In this document: in pieces, positions 8,567 to 23,400 of the stretch | Position numbering within the stretch: position 1 is the first letter of the stretch | Layout: every line of letters begins with the position of its first letter | NCBI GenBank assembly: GCA_029204225.1 | Contig: CM055107.1 | Coordinates: 28,421,410-28,485,409, forward strand | Reading direction: 5' to 3' | Source: Diphasiastrum complanatum | Taxonomy: Eukaryota > Streptophyta > Lycopodiopsida > Lycopodiales > Lycopodiaceae | Length of the DNA stretch: 64,000 nt | Program-made: the position numbers and the translations under genes | Notes under the pieces: model-generated | Told to the model about the DNA's origin: nothing | The model's database searches: none | The model's input: the letters and a program-made list of their open reading frames with translations, nothing else

Positions 8567-11500
8567 CTTTTTCACACAAATTCCACAAAAGAAATTGTCT
8601 CATAAAGGACAGTACATCACAACCAAAGTATCATTCCACATGAAATAAAATATAACGGGAGTATACAGCAGCATGAACACATTGAAAATTGAAACACTTT
8701 CAAGTTTGCAAGAGGAAAGTATCATTAAGCAAGTAGGGATAGTGTCCTTCAGTCTTGAAGTGAAGGCCACCATCCAAGTCTCTCCTTTCTTAGTGAGCTA
8801 AGATATAAATTCATAGAAACCTACAAATATTCACTGAAACTTGTCAATATTCACTGCATTATGCAAAAAATAGAGATTATAAGATGGGATTTTTGACAAT
8901 TTCTATTGCAAAGTAAGTGCCTATTTGAGGAAGAGTTCATGCAAAAGCCAACAAATGGTTCATTTATCCCAGAAGATTGAATATTTCTGATATTGTAGCG
9001 CCACCACACCACTGGAAAAGGCAACTACCCGAACTGCATATATGATGTTCATCAATGCTATATAGGATCCTCAGTTGTGACTATCTAAGTAGATTGCTTC
9101 CCTTGCTCCCCAAAGCGTACTTCGTCGAGAGCAAAAAAAAAACAAACCTCTATAGTTGAACAAAAACATGACAATGGATACAATTGTAGTTCAATATACA
9201 CAAACTTCTACACCTCCATGAGAAACAGTCCAATTCAGCAGCCTTGCTAAAGTCATGTCAGGACATTGTCGATGTGAACTTGACAGCTTTATACTTCAAT
9301 ATGGTCTAAGAACTGAAAAAGAGTCAAATTCTCACAAATTCATGAACATGTATGAACCCGGCCCTAGAATGTTGAATCAACAATCGATCGTTACACATTG
9401 TAGAGTAGTTTAACTGTAGAGCTACTTACTGACATGCTCAATTATCGTAAATACTTGAATGCTCAAACTTAACCATTAATTTTGGAACCTAGGATCCTGT
9501 CGCAGGAGTGTAATGCCAGCTCAAGCCAAGAAAGGGTATGATTCTCGAGGAATGCAGTTTCCCATGACATCTTTTCAAATGATAATAACTTAGCTGTTTT
9601 TTGTTGATACTAATGATGTGAGTTTCTCAAACTGTTAACCTTTTACAAACAGGAAAAAAATTTCCCAGTTAATAATTACGTTGGATTGCTTCAAAAGGAC
9701 TTGGATATTTCCTTATTTCTGGCATAATCCCAGTGGGGAAGTAAGAGGTATTGGTCTCTCATAAGAAACGCATAGGTCCCAGTGGGGAGGTAAAGATATT
9801 GGTGTCTCATAAGAAACAGGATATCTCCTTATTTCAGCACTAAACCCCGCTGCGTCCAAGCGGGGTTTTTGAATAGGAATAAGTTTGAGTTTTGGTGGAT
9901 CCCTGATCTAGTGGTAAACACCACTGGGTACCTAGGGATGGGTAAGATACCATAAGAAAATATGACTTCACAGCTCCTTGAACCCAAATCTATCAAGCTA
10001 ACTTGATTGATACACACACTAACAGGGTAAATTATGACGAAATTTATAAAGATGTTAAATGAGGAAAGGCATGAAAGTACCATGGAAGAGAAAAGGTGTG
10101 ATGAAAATGGTGAAAGGAGTGAAGGTGTTTCTTAAACAAGTTTGAACAAGAAACATTAACATGATAGAACCTGAAAAGAAAAGAAATAATTGTGACAGAT
10201 GACAAAGTGGGAACATAGTGCCATACGTTCCTAGAGAGGCCAACTTCAAGAACATGAGTACACAAATGCAACCGGAGAACACATTTCCTGGGCATGGAAA
10301 TGTGCTCCTGATCATAGTTCCTACATAGACCCAAAACCAAAAGAATAAGGGAGGATATTGTATCTTTCTTCTTCTTCTTCTTTTGGGGTGTGTGTGTGTG
10401 TGTGTTGGAAACATACTGACAGGGGAACATGGAAATACCACGTTTCGGAAGTGCCACACTCTCCCATAGAATTCCAGAAACATACAAGAATGTGACATCG
10501 AAACACCTTGGTCATAGTTCCTACACAGCCCCAAAAACCAAAAGAATAAGAGAGGAAGAAAAACAAGCTAGCAGTACTTTACATACGATTTGTATAAATA
10601 GCAATGCCCTTGCATCAAGAGAGTGCTCATCCTCTATCTTGTTTACATCATGTGCAATCTCAAAATACAAAAAATTCGTAAGTGTATGTATATGTTACTA
10701 TGTTAAAGTGATGTTCCCATTTCAATGCCTTTGCCAATATGGTTGATAAGGTAATGCTCATTTCATGGCATTCTGTCATCTCTGTTATGTGATGTAGATT
10801 TGTGTCATAAATGAATGTGAATTAGGGCCCAAGATAATTAATGAAGAACCAAAAGTAGAGTGAATCTAGTAGAAGATTGTAAGTACTTGGGAACTATCCC
10901 AAAATGAACATGTGAGCTTAGAGGACTCTAGTAGGAGAGTATAAATTCCCTACCTTAAGGTGCAAAGGATGCAAATGGAATGGGTGAGATGCACAAACAC
11001 CTTCCAAGTGTGTAAGAGGGTGAGGGTCTCTGGTGCAATCAAAGTGTGTGAGAGTGCGAGAGAGGCCCTAATGTGGAGTGTGTACACCCCCATCAAGTAT
11101 TTCTGATTGCACCCAAATCGAGAAATGTACTTTTCACTTGTTTGATGAAAAATCGCGTTCCCAATTTGAATCGGAAGGAATCGGGACTATAAATTTTTTT
11201 GTAATAGCCCGAGCCCAATTCTAGTCGCGATTCTTACTTAACCTTTTGCACCTCTTTCAAGGGAAAGACAATAGGAGAGAGGGGGAAACTTGAGGAGAGG
11301 AGAAAGAAAGAAAGAAAGAAAGCTTTATTAATGTCTTTTCCATGCCAAAAGGCATATAAGACTAATGAGATACATGTCAAGTGTGTAATAACCATGGGAG
11401 CGCATAGAACGTCTCCAAAACTGAAATAAAGAAAACAACTAGTATCAACTAAATAAACAAGTAATCATCAGTGATCAAGATGTCAAGTCTGTGCTGCTGC

Positions 11501-12853
11501 TGGTGCTGCAGCTGCTGGTGCTGTAGAAAGAAGTAATGCGAGCCGCAACATGAGAAGGCGCTAGAGCCCGCTGGTGTCGTCTATGAGCGTGAGCGTGTGT
11601 AGTATGTCTTTGTCTCTGTATATGAGTCTGGCTATCCTGCACCATCTCTGATCTCTGTGGGCATGTAGGCGGCTGTCATCCTCGTCGTCGTAGTGGTCAT
11701 CATCCTCAGGTACTAAGTCACGTGATCTCCGTCTAGTAAAGAATGAAGTGATCAATGACTGAGAGGTAAGGTGCTGGGATGTCCCGCGTAGATCTCTCCG
11801 CAATATGAACATCTCATGTACCATCAACGCGACACACTGTGGGTCCTCATAGGCTATGAGAGAACGTAGAGTGGTAGGTATGTCTCGAAACAAGCAGTGA
11901 TATCTCCCTCTGATCTCATAATATACCGGGCATCTGAAGATAAAATGCTCCTCAGACTCCACCTCGTCGAGAGAGCACAACTGGCAAAACCGCTCCTCTC
12001 TGGGAATACCATGGAACCTCCCGTCTCAATAGCTAGCTGGTGAGAAGACACCCTGAGCTGTCCCAGTGTGAATCTCAGGCAATGTGATAGCCCTGAATCT
12101 AAGTAGCGTGGCATGACTGGGCTCCCTGATACATGATACATCCAGCTCCAAAAAGTAGGTCCGGTAGAAATCTGGCTTAACTCCTAACTGGCTGCTCCAA
12201 GTCCGCTCTAGGTATGCTCGATAGAGAAATCGTCTGATATACTGATGGGTACCCGAGGGAAGCATAGTGATGGAGATACCAAATGACTCAAGTAGGAGGT
12301 GAGATGCCTGAGAGAACCATGATAGTCTATAGCCCTAATGAAGGCCTGTGAGGATGATAGTGCAATCTGTATGTATCGTCTGTCTATCTCTGGCAGTGCT
12401 TGTATCCTTTAAATATAGGTAATGAGCTGAAGAGTTGCCTCGATCTGTATAGGTGGAACTGCAAACTCGGCCAAAAGAATCTCATGTGGGACAGAAGGCT
12501 TCGCTCGAATCAAATGAGCTGGCATGGTGGTCTGTAATCGTGAAAGGTTGGCCCAGTGTGAAGAGGGGAGGCTTGTGCACCATGCCCCTGCCACATATAG
12601 AGGAGAGAAGAGAGAGCCTAGAGAAAAGAGGAAAAAGAAAGGAGAGAGGAAATGGTTGATTGTGTTACAGCTTAGGTTAATCTTCATTGTTAAATGCACT
12701 TTGAATGAGAGAAATTATAATAGGAGTTAGGAGAAGTAAGGACTTAGGTGTTTAGTAGTATTAGCCATTAATATTAGGTAAATGAAAGAGAGAGGCTAGA
12801 TCTAGGAATTAGGAGAGAGAATAGGAGGAGGTGTGTATGTGAATTTAGGCAAG

Positions 12854-12892
<39 letters not shown>

Positions 12893-15800
12893 TTTAGAGT
12901 TACTAATAGAGGTGAGACGAGCGTTAGAAGTTAGGAGAGTCAGGAGTTGGCTTAGGATTTGTCCCATAAGCAATTAGAGGAGAGGCACACTACATTCAAG
13001 GGGTACTAGGTATGTATAGGATCTCCAAGCACTATCCATAATCATTTTTGTAGTACAATTGGAGTGATATAAATGAGTACATGTTTGAGGGAACCGGAAC
13101 AAAAGTAATGTGGAGAATTAGTAAGATGGCAGTTGCTAACAAAGGAGGTTTAGTGAAACAAGAGAAGACAAAACAATCTGATGGCATTTTCATAAATCAA
13201 AGTTTGTAAGAAGAAAAGTGTTCTATGTTTTCACTGCAATACAATTGGAAAAACAAGGAGATGCTTCTATTGTCAAAAACTAAGAAGCACTAAACCACAA
13301 TCTACATATCAAAGAGAAAGACAATTTCACACAAGATGGGACTGCAATAAGCGTGGAAGCAAAGACTAGCTTGAAAAAATGAATTCCCTGTCTTTCTCCC
13401 TCTTGGGACGTACACTAAATGGAGGTACAAATGATGCTTCAATCTACCAATTATGGATCGCCCACCACCAAGAGTTGTCCATAGGGAAGCCAACTGTCAT
13501 CAGTTACAATGGCTGACTAGGAGAGGGCTTTGGAACGCATTCCAAGGCCCTCTCCTAGCCAACGAGTTCTGGAGAGAGAATAAGGATGAATCTTGGGCCC
13601 CTTAGTTCATAAGGGGAGCCCTCTTAAAGAATAATAAACGTAAGTTATTAACCGTTCCAAAAAAAAAGTCTCAATAAATAAGTATTACATAGTTGACACA
13701 ATTTCTAGCCCAATGATTGGGCTTTTACATATGAATAATGAAAACGCCAGACTAGTGATCAAAGTTAAGACAGTAGCAACACTACAAGTAGGAGAGGTAG
13801 CATAAGCACACATTGATACATGGAAATCAACTGCATCTGTATACCCATGTTGTAAAGGCGAAGGACATCACCATGGAGAGTGTAGTTGGCCTAAAGGAAA
13901 CCTCTCAATCCAACTATATAACTTGAAACAACCACCTCAATCCAAAAATCAAGAAATCGATAACAGAGCTCCAAAAGCCTTTGACCCATAGAAGCATGTT
14001 CCTAAGGCTTTTCTTTAGGAACAGGTAAGGTACCAAACCCTAAAAACTAAACCATTCAGTTCCTAAGGAACAATTTTAGGAACCAAGACTCAATGTTACA
14101 TGGACTTTTTATGACCATCCTTGCATAAGCTACTTAACTAGTTGAAATAATGAACAGATTAAGTTTTTGGGAAATAATGAACAAAATATGTTCCTGGGAA
14201 CAGGAACAGGAACTTAGGAGCACGTATAAGAACACCCTGAAACAGTTTTTTTATGCAGAGAACCATTTTTAAGGAACCCCGAGAGTCTACAATCATCTTA
14301 TAATCATTTCTAAAAAGTATTTTTATAATCATGTCATCACCCCTGTAAAGTAGGCTAGAATAAGACATTTAGGGGGGGAATTGAAAAGAAAAAAACATAA
14401 TGAGCCAAGAACCGCCGTTCCTTAGGTTCCTTGGGAATGGTTCCGTTCCGGGAACTATGCACATGACCAACTTTCTTTCTCACAAGCTAAATAGGGTGCA
14501 GACAATCAGACAAGCAGTTCCAAAGGAGACAGAAGACCAGGAAAAAAAAAAAAGAGGAAAGTGGGGCAACCCAGTAAGGCCTGCAAGAAAATTTTAATGG
14601 TCCCAGTTTTCCACAGAATCTCTTGCACTCAAGACAAACTTCAGGATCTAGACTGCTTGAATTTCTTGCTTGGTTCTGATCTTCAGATTTATTTCAAAAG
14701 GGATATATTTGCAGAACCCTTATATTCTACGGTCTAAAGAGAAGTTGTTGGGACTGTAGAAAGATTGTCTAATTTTGAAGATTAAAACAAATGACCATTA
14801 TATAGAGAAGAGAACACCCCAATGAATGTGTCACAAGATTCTGTGCATGAACAATTAGAGCATGATAATTATCTAGGTCATGAGGAGATATGGGCCATAA
14901 GAGAGTGACAGTACCACCTAGCACAACAAGTTATAAAACTACAGCACATTGTTAAAGCCGTGTACAAGAGCTATCAGGAGTCTATGAAAACCTCGGTGGA
15001 GGGAGTGAGATTTTATAAGCAACCCGAGATGTATAAACGTGGCAATGAGATCCCAACAATTGAAGAAAACAACTGAAATATGCAACCTCACCTGAATACA
15101 TTTATTTGCTTGGGTATGTGGTCCAACGTACTTGACTGTAAACAAACTCAGCCAAAGGAGGGCAATAGTCTTCTCCCAAATGGAACACATTTCCACCTAC
15201 ATATCCTTTAAGACATGAATTACTTTCTTTCCTTGTTACGATTGTCCTGCCATGATTTACTTTCTTTCTTTGTTATGACTGTCCTGACAAATGTCTTTAC
15301 AGGATCCAATAACATGTTTCTAGACAGACCGTAATAAGGAATTCCCCAATTAAGGAAAATACCTCTGGTTCATGCCAAGGAAACTAGGAATCCCTTTTAA
15401 GGAGAAAGACAGAGACTTGAAAAACATACAAGCCCAAAAGGGTCCAATTGTAGGAATTACTTTCTAATAGGATTTTAACATGTCAGTAACTGTAGAAAGA
15501 GGGGCTACAGAGCATTATACTTAGCAGATGAAGTCATATGAAAAATACTTTGAAGCTTGCTCATGTCTAGAACTGGTTAATAATCTCTAGGGTTGCCAAA
15601 ATTGAAGATATAAAGCAAACTCTATCCGAAACTCTTTTGCTTGCAACTGACTTGTCAGTATGAGTGCTATCTACAAGATAGAAAAGATGATCCAATTGTC
15701 AATCGTATCATAATTCTCTAGAGTTTGGCTAAGCTAAAGGTAAAAGTGAGTGGTTTTCCAATCGCAGCAAAGTTTTCAGATTGTTTTGAGCCCTTGCAAA

Positions 15801-17383
15801 AATAGCTTTAGCATGATCAAAAGTTAAGCAAGCCCCTGCAATTAGACTGGTTGTTATTTGTTGAGCATAAAGATGCATGCCCTGAAAAAACTGATGCTTT
15901 TGGAAGGGTCATAGGCGGGATTTCAAAAATCCATTCATAGAGCAGTTCCATCATGCTTTGTATGATTGGGGCATGCCTCTAGCATTAAGCCCATTATGTT
16001 TAAAAACAGACAGATACCATAATCATATGAGAAGACTAACCTTATGTTTTAATCTCCGAAGCATGAAGGGCCGAAGAACTTGATGCAGGCGGTTGATAAT
16101 CAACAGATTCTCCTCCTCAGTCAGCAAAGCCTTTCACCAGAAATCGTACAATTAAATTAGCAATTCTGCATATTTTGAAGGTACTGCATCCAGGCTAAGG
16201 TAAGATATATTTGTAGACCACCAAGAACTCTGTTTACATGGAATTTCAGGAACATCACGTTTGAATCTTTCCACATCCACTGTCATTCAGCATTGTTTAA
16301 AGTGCTAAATCATGTGTCTCTCAAGCCGAACTTAGACTATTGAAGATGTGCTTAAGGAGGGTTAACATCAAATTGCACAATCCATGCACTACTATGAAGA
16401 TGCTGCAACCATGCTAAAGCTAATCACATGCTCTCCAGATAGTAGCATGTCTGTTAACATCGAGTTTCCAAGTTGAAAAATCTCCAAATTGCTGTGAACT
16501 TAAGAAGTGTCATTGTGTTTGCATCAAAAGAGATCAGGTGCAAAAATATGTATTGCTGAAGCTCAAGCAACTATTGATGAAGCATACATAAGCCCAATTC
16601 CCCACTTCGGTTAGCAGGTCGCTTTACCAGAATGTTATTTAACTTCCCCACCATAAGCAAGCGTGATACGTTGGAAGACCTACAAGAGCTTACCTCATTA
16701 TCTGCACTGTCAGAAACACCTGAAAAAGGCTTATTGAACCACTGGGCAAAATCCTCAGAAGAGTTGAAGATGCTTGGAAGTAGAAAATTCAAAAGCGCCC
16801 ACAGCTCCTCGAGATTGTTCTTTTCCAAAACAAAATCACTCCAGACATCAGACATTCCAAAGAGTAATTGCGGAATCAGCTTAAATAGAAGAACAGAATA
16901 TACCATAGCATTTGATCAGCATATACATTTGATCATGCTTCCACAATTTAAAGTGCATGCTTCAGATAAAATGCTATTTTTTTTCATTTAAAAATGCCCA
17001 ACCAAAATAATAGCAAAACACAAGGTCTGAACAGAAGATGAAAGAATAAGGTATTTATGTTAAACACACAGCTTACCAATGACTCTCTAGATAACAAAAC
17101 ACAAGGTCTGAACAGAAGATGAAAGAATAAGGTATCCATGTTAAACACATAGCTAACCGATGACTCTCTAGATATAGTCCTTTTAGTTGGCAAACGTCAT
17201 ACGCAAGTTTTGGGAGCCAACATACAAGATGAGAAAAGTAATTTGTTGATGCTTGGAGGAACTACATAAAAAGATGCAGAATATGGATATGCTCCAAGAA
17301 CAAAGTCATTTTTAAACTTTAAGCAGATGAGTTTTTGAAAAACTTGATTATTCTTGTAACACACACATATATAATATATATAC

Positions 17384-17420
<37 letters not shown>

Positions 17421-20400
17421 TAGTACCTCGTGGTACCGCTGGTATGGTACCGACAGTAGCATATCAGTGGTACAGCCGGTACGGTACCGCCCTGGGATCC
17501 GTGGTACCAAGGCGTTACCATTTTTAATATTTTTTTTATTTTTTAATATATTTTTAGTAATTGTTCTTTGCATATTAACTACCAAAAAAGGACAAAAAAA
17601 AGTAAAAAAAGGGGGTTCTGGGTGTAAAAAAAGAGGGTACAGTACATGATGCAGGGGACTATTGCAGTGGCACATGGGCACTGCGAGTGAGCAGACCGAG
17701 GGGCCAATGGGAGACCAACACAGGGGGGTAGCATCACATGGGGGCAAGTACAGAGGCACATGGGCATTGTGGGTGAGCAGACCATGGGCCCAATGGGAGA
17801 CCAACACAGGGGGGAGCATCACATGGGGGCAGGTACAGAGGCACATGGAGGGATGATGGGGATCCACATGGCCGATCAGGCTGTGGGGATAAATAGGCAC
17901 TCACAATGCCATTGTGGTCGGCATTTTCAGAGGCTGTCAAAGGGCTAGTGATAGACAGTGAGAGAGCAAGCGAGAGCCGGTGACAGGCTGTTTGAGAGCC
18001 AGGGTGCTGTGAGAGGGTGTTCAAGGACCAGGGTGCTGTGAGGAGAAGGTCGATCGAGATGGCAGAGCGCATATCACCGAAGCCCGAGGGCGAAGCCAGG
18101 AGGAAGCTTGAGGAAGTTATCCGAAGGCACAACGAGAGGCATCGGAAGCAAGAGGCAGATATCCGAGAGATGTTGCGACAAACTCGACAGAGAAATCCGG
18201 AACCGGAGCCACCCGCCCCCGCTGTGGGTCCTGTCCCCGCTGTCGAGCTGGATCTGGATGAGCAGATCGGAATGAATTTCACACGACGGCAACTCATCAT
18301 GGTCAAGGAAAGGGCGGCCAGACGTCGGGCTAACCAGGAGGCAGCTCGGGCTAACCGGGAGGCAGAGCAAGAGCGACAAAACAATGCACCAGACGAGAGC
18401 GAGGAGTCGGTGGAGGATCAGTGAGAGATGTTTAGAATAGATGAGGTCCAGCCGTATGTGGCGGACTGTTGCTAGTATATGTGATGTTATCCTGATACAA
18501 CGGTTGAATATATACATAGTTGTTTTTTGTGCAACGCGAGCCTGGTCATGTAAGATGCAATGTCTGTAATTTTTTTAAATGCAGATGTATTACATGTGTT
18601 TATGAAATGTCGTTTGGGGTGTAGGGGTGATTGTTGTGCTCATGATGTAGGTGCATATATGTGAAGCTAGCATTCACTTCAAACAAAATTAAATGAAAAT
18701 AGGATTCAGACACGCACATAGAATTCTTCGACATAAAATAAAGCATCACATGTACAGAGCGACATACGCACAATGTGCAGCAAATAATGTAGGCCAAACA
18801 CTGTATATAATGTGAAAAATCATCTAAGTACAATGGTAGACCGTCTGCTAGAGACAAACTACTGAAACTAAAACAACAGAGCCACAATCAATGCTCTGGC
18901 TCTGACTCAGACGAATGCTCTGGAGACAACTCAGGGCCCCGAGCTGACTCTCGCAGCTGATATCTCTGCCTGTCTGGAACTGGCATGGGCTGTGTATCCG
19001 AGGGGGCAGACTCGTCATCCTCATCCTCCCAATCAGCCTCCGCATCAGCCCCCAAGCAGGCCAAACCAACAACACCTGCTCCAACTGGCTGTGATACTGC
19101 ACCTCTACCTGTACCTGGAGCCCTGCGTGGTCGTCCTCTCCTCCCTGGCAGTTTCTGTGCCTTGCCTTTCTTGTTCGGTGCACCCTTGGGCCTGCCTGGT
19201 CTCTTGCGGACAAGAGGAGCTGTCAATGCCTCGTCACCCCCATGCAAATCACCTGGCTGGCTAGGCTGGGCCCAAGCTAAGGCCGGCTGGGATAGGGAAG
19301 CAAAAGAGGGAACTCCCTGTGCAACTGAGCGAGGAGGATGAGCTCGTGGAGTGTGTGCCCGTGGGGCTGCTGCAGGTGGAGGAACTGGCTGTGCAGGAGG
19401 CGAGTACAGTGGCGCTATGGTGGCCGATACTGGTACATCCTGGGTGCTGCCAAAGGAGGAGGATGTGACGTGGGTGCTGCCACTGGAGGAGCCATTGTGG
19501 ATGTGGGCGCTGCAAGAGAAAACCTGGGCACAGATGGTGGCCTGCCATGGAGACCTGGTGGTGCAGAAGTGGATGGCGATGGAGGGGCTGCAGGCCTAAA
19601 TGGCATCGGTGGCACTGGAGGAGCTGTGCGACGCACATACACCCTTTGAGGAGCTGGAGGAACTGTAGGCACCTCATGCGGCTGCTCTGGCTGGGACTCT
19701 GTGTATGGCATGCTGGCAAGAGATGATGGGGGCGCCCTGACACTCGGCATCTGCTGGGCCTCTGAATCCAATGTGGCAACCAAGTCGGCCAGCTGGGCAT
19801 CCGAATACAAATGCTCTGGGCTCTGGGACTCATCCTGTGCACCAGCCTCTAAATCATCCTGTGCACCAACCTCTGAATCATCCTGTGCACCAACCCCCGA
19901 ATCAACCCAAGCCTCATCCCGTGCCTCATCATGTGCACCCTGTAGACCCTGCATGGCCTCCCAATCTATGCAATGAAAGTCATCAGGTGCCTCCTCTGGT
20001 GTGCTGTTGTAGTAACGGCCATGACTCTGTGCTGCACGCATCCAAACATCTGCGGGACCGGCATCTAAACCACTCTGCCCTCTATCAAGAGCCTCCTCCA
20101 TCATGTCGACATAGGTAGGTATGCCACTGCCCCCCCTGTGTGCCCTGCCTGTCTGCCGGTATAACCTGTGCCATGTGTCCCATCTCTGCCACGTGATGCA
20201 CCTGTGACCCCTGCCCGTGGCGTGTGCCCTGCACCTGTATAATCTGCCTCATCCCTCTCTGGTCTGGCAAACACAACCCGAATGGGCTCATCCTCATCAT
20301 GCTCATCCTCTGACACTGGCTCATCTGTCTCATACAATGGGGGCTCTCTGTGCTCAAGCCCAAGCTCTCTCTCTCTCATCTCGGCAAGCTCCCTCTCTCT

Positions 20401-23400
20401 CTCTGCCATCAACTGTGTGCCCAGGTCATCTGCAGGCACGGGATGGGTGTTGTCCGTAGGCAAGTCAACTTGGCGCTCCAAATCGGATATCTTCGTCTGC
20501 AAGGTTTAAAATTTGCATGTCAGAGAGACAACTTTATCAAGAAATAAAACCAACATACCAGGAGTCAACCAACATGCTATGAAAGATTAGCTTATCACCT
20601 GCAATGTGCTCGTAATGGTCGGAAGCCTCCTGGCGAGACGTGCGTTGGTGCTACAGAACACCAACCGCTCCAACTGACTCACTGACAACCGGTTTCTTCT
20701 CCTCGTGCGAATGAGTGCCCATGTGCTCCAATTACGCTCACACACGGAGGCAGCACAGTCCTGTGGTGCGTGCATTGAAATACTTCAGCACATTGTGGCA
20801 GAGGTGAAACTTCAACGAAACACAAAAATGGAGGATAAAATGAGATGCATACCTGAGAAAGGACACGCAGTGCAAGACGCTGTATAGATGGGTATGTGCT
20901 ACCGAACATGGTCCACCAGGTAATGGGTAGCTGCCTCCTCTTTGGATCCTGGGCAGCCGGGTGGCCGAATGTGCCCATGCCGAAACGAAATGCAGCAAGC
21001 TCCTCCATGAGCCTGATAGGATCCAAACCTATGTGTGGACCCACCCTGTGAATGTACTGAAGCCAATCGGCCTCGAGCTCCCTGTCTGCGATCTGTGTCG
21101 GAGAGAGGAAGAGGGGATGCAGCATGTGTGCAACGCTGTGGATACTCCTGTGGAAGTAGTTCCACCGCGTCTCCCATATGAACTTCAGCTCTGTCATCCT
21201 ACAGGTGAGGGGCATGTGGTTTAGGGCATTACGAAAAAGCTTAACATTGACAGAAAAACAAACTAGCAAGTACTGAAAAGATAAAGGTCAATTGCAACAC
21301 TGTACCGCTTACCTCTCTAGCTGCAAGATGGGCAGCTGCAGGAACTGTCCAATCCGGTCCATGAGCTCATACACCAGTCCAAGTGTCGACCCCTCGCTGT
21401 CAGCCATGCGGAGCACAATGTAGAGTGGTCGAAGCAATTCTGACAATGTCTGTGCATCCCTCCAGAACTGGTCTCCCCTCACCTTGGAAGAAAAGTGCTC
21501 CCCATCCTCAGTGTGCGGAAATGTACTGGCACCCCAAAGATCACTAGCAACCATCTGTAGAAGCTGGGCCCTGCACCTGATCAAACGGTCGATGACCACC
21601 AAGTCGAATGCAAAGCGCGTGGGGGCTGGCTTACGGAGGTCCAGATGGCTGAACACCCGGAACATGGCAAGAACACGCCTCTTTCTGGTGACAAAAGTCA
21701 CCAGGAAGAGGGCCTCCCGGACGATGGCTCTAACCCAGGGAAGTGCTCCAATGTCCCCCATCAGAAGGTCTATGTCGTGGGCTGCACAGGGGGTATGAAC
21801 AATATGAGGGAACTCGGCCTCTAGCAGTACACCCATCTGAATGCAGTTCGTGGCATTGTCCGTCACCACCGTGACGACATGCTGTGGGCCTATGGCTAGG
21901 ATGGAAGACCTGATGACATCAAACACGAACTCTGCAAATATGACTCTCCCCCCCCTGCTGCAATCCACTGCCCTCAAAAACTGTGTGCCCATGCAGCTGG
22001 AGACCAGTATGTTGAGGATCGACCTCCTCCTGACATCAGTCCAGCCATCGGACATGATGCTGCAACCGTAAGTGGCCCAGTGCCGACGTAGAGGCTCCAT
22101 CTCTCTAGACAAGGACATCAGACTGGCCACGGCCTGTGTGGCCTCTCAATACATGTGCGGCTGATGCGCGCCGCGAATGGTCTGCTGCATGAGGGCTCTC
22201 CCTGGTGGGCGACGGGTGGTGGACCTCCAGCACGGTGCACCAACCGTGACGGGAATGGACGATGAAGCGACAGGCTGGGCACTGGTGGATGCATCGGCTG
22301 TAGATGTGGAATGGGGAGAGTGGGATGCACTGGCAGGGATGGGTGCAGCAGCATAGGTGGGGTGCACTGGTGGAGGGGCAACATCTGGCATGGGGTACGA
22401 AAACTGCTAGCTGAGGAGGTCATCCGGATGGGAAGGGAAGGAAGAAGGGATCTCTTCCACATCCTCGAAGGCCCCAGCAGTAGCATCCTGGGCCTGCTCG
22501 GGTGGCGGAGAGTCCATGAGAAAGTCGTAGACTGGTGGAGTGTGAGCAACAATGGGTGGTGGTGGAACCGCAGCGGCAACTGGCGGACGCGATGGGACGG
22601 GATCCACCGGAATCTGAGCAGATGGGGGTGCGTGAGGCAGAACTGTCTGAGGGGCAAAGGGACCGGAGGAGGATGCACTCCCTCTCCTCGTGCGTGCCAG
22701 CCAAGCAGGCAGCAACTCTGGGTTAGTCACATAAGGAGCGGTGCAAAATCGGAGAACGCCCTCCGAAATGGTGTTCTCCCCTGCCACGAGCCGCGGCCCG
22801 TAGGTGTCTAGTAGTCGCTGCCTGTCGGGGACGGTCATGCTGCCACAAGGGGCAGCATTCAAGGTGGCACCATTTTTGGCGCGTGCACCGAGCAAATGGC
22901 CTTTAAGGCGAGTGAGGGATGCAGCAAACTCGACGAGACAGTATCGGCAGCGCACGATCTTCTGACCGGTCTTGTTGGCCTTGTCGGCAACCCACCTGAC
23001 AATGTCTACCTCGTCCCACAGACCGGAAAGGTCGGATTGCACCATTGCAGATGAAATGAGGGATGGATTGCTGGAAAAAAAACAACAGGGTTCACTGTTG
23101 GAGAGACGCTGAAAATGGGCGAATGCAGGGCAAAGGAAATCAGATGCAAGGCAGGGCGTTGCGTGGGCGATGGGCGACGCAAGGAATCAAAGGCAGGCAA
23201 GAAAAACCAGCAGCGATGGCAGGGCGGAGAGGGCGCAAAAAAATTTCAGAGGAAATGCGAGGGGGGCGGGTAGGTTTAGGTAAAAAAAAAATTTAAAAAA
23301 TATCAAATAATAAAAATATTATTATATCATGGTACTGCGGTACCATCATGGTCCCGCGGTACCGGGATCCGCGGTACCCAGTACCGAGGCAACTATGATA

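Larger units (their letters stand above)
17419..23397 (-). mobile_element. hAT-type DNA transposon, copy A (5979 bp, GC-rich)
   Basis: Bounded by CATAGTACCTCG at the left and the inverted CGAGGCAACTATG at the right, each next to (TA)n. The subterminal regions are rich in GGTACC palindromes, which gives imperfect terminal inverted repeats. It encodes a BED/hAT transposase on the minus strand and a second, convergent frame on the plus strand. GC content is visibly higher than the surrounding AT-rich intron. Copy B at 23669-33599 is an inverted relative, which supports these limits. The target duplication cannot be read because both flanks are TA repeats. Confidence 0.85.

Noticed and set aside
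10044-10566. Several overlapping 80-160-codon minus-strand frames rich in Phe, Cys and His
   Set aside because: Overlapping frames through a duplicated, microsatellite-containing intron segment, with no domain in any.
19261-19842. 193-codon minus-strand frame (His/Pro/Ser-rich) overlapping the hAT tail
   Set aside because: Shadow of the transposase Pro-rich tail in another frame. The frame matching the upstream acidic tail and AT-hooks is preferred.
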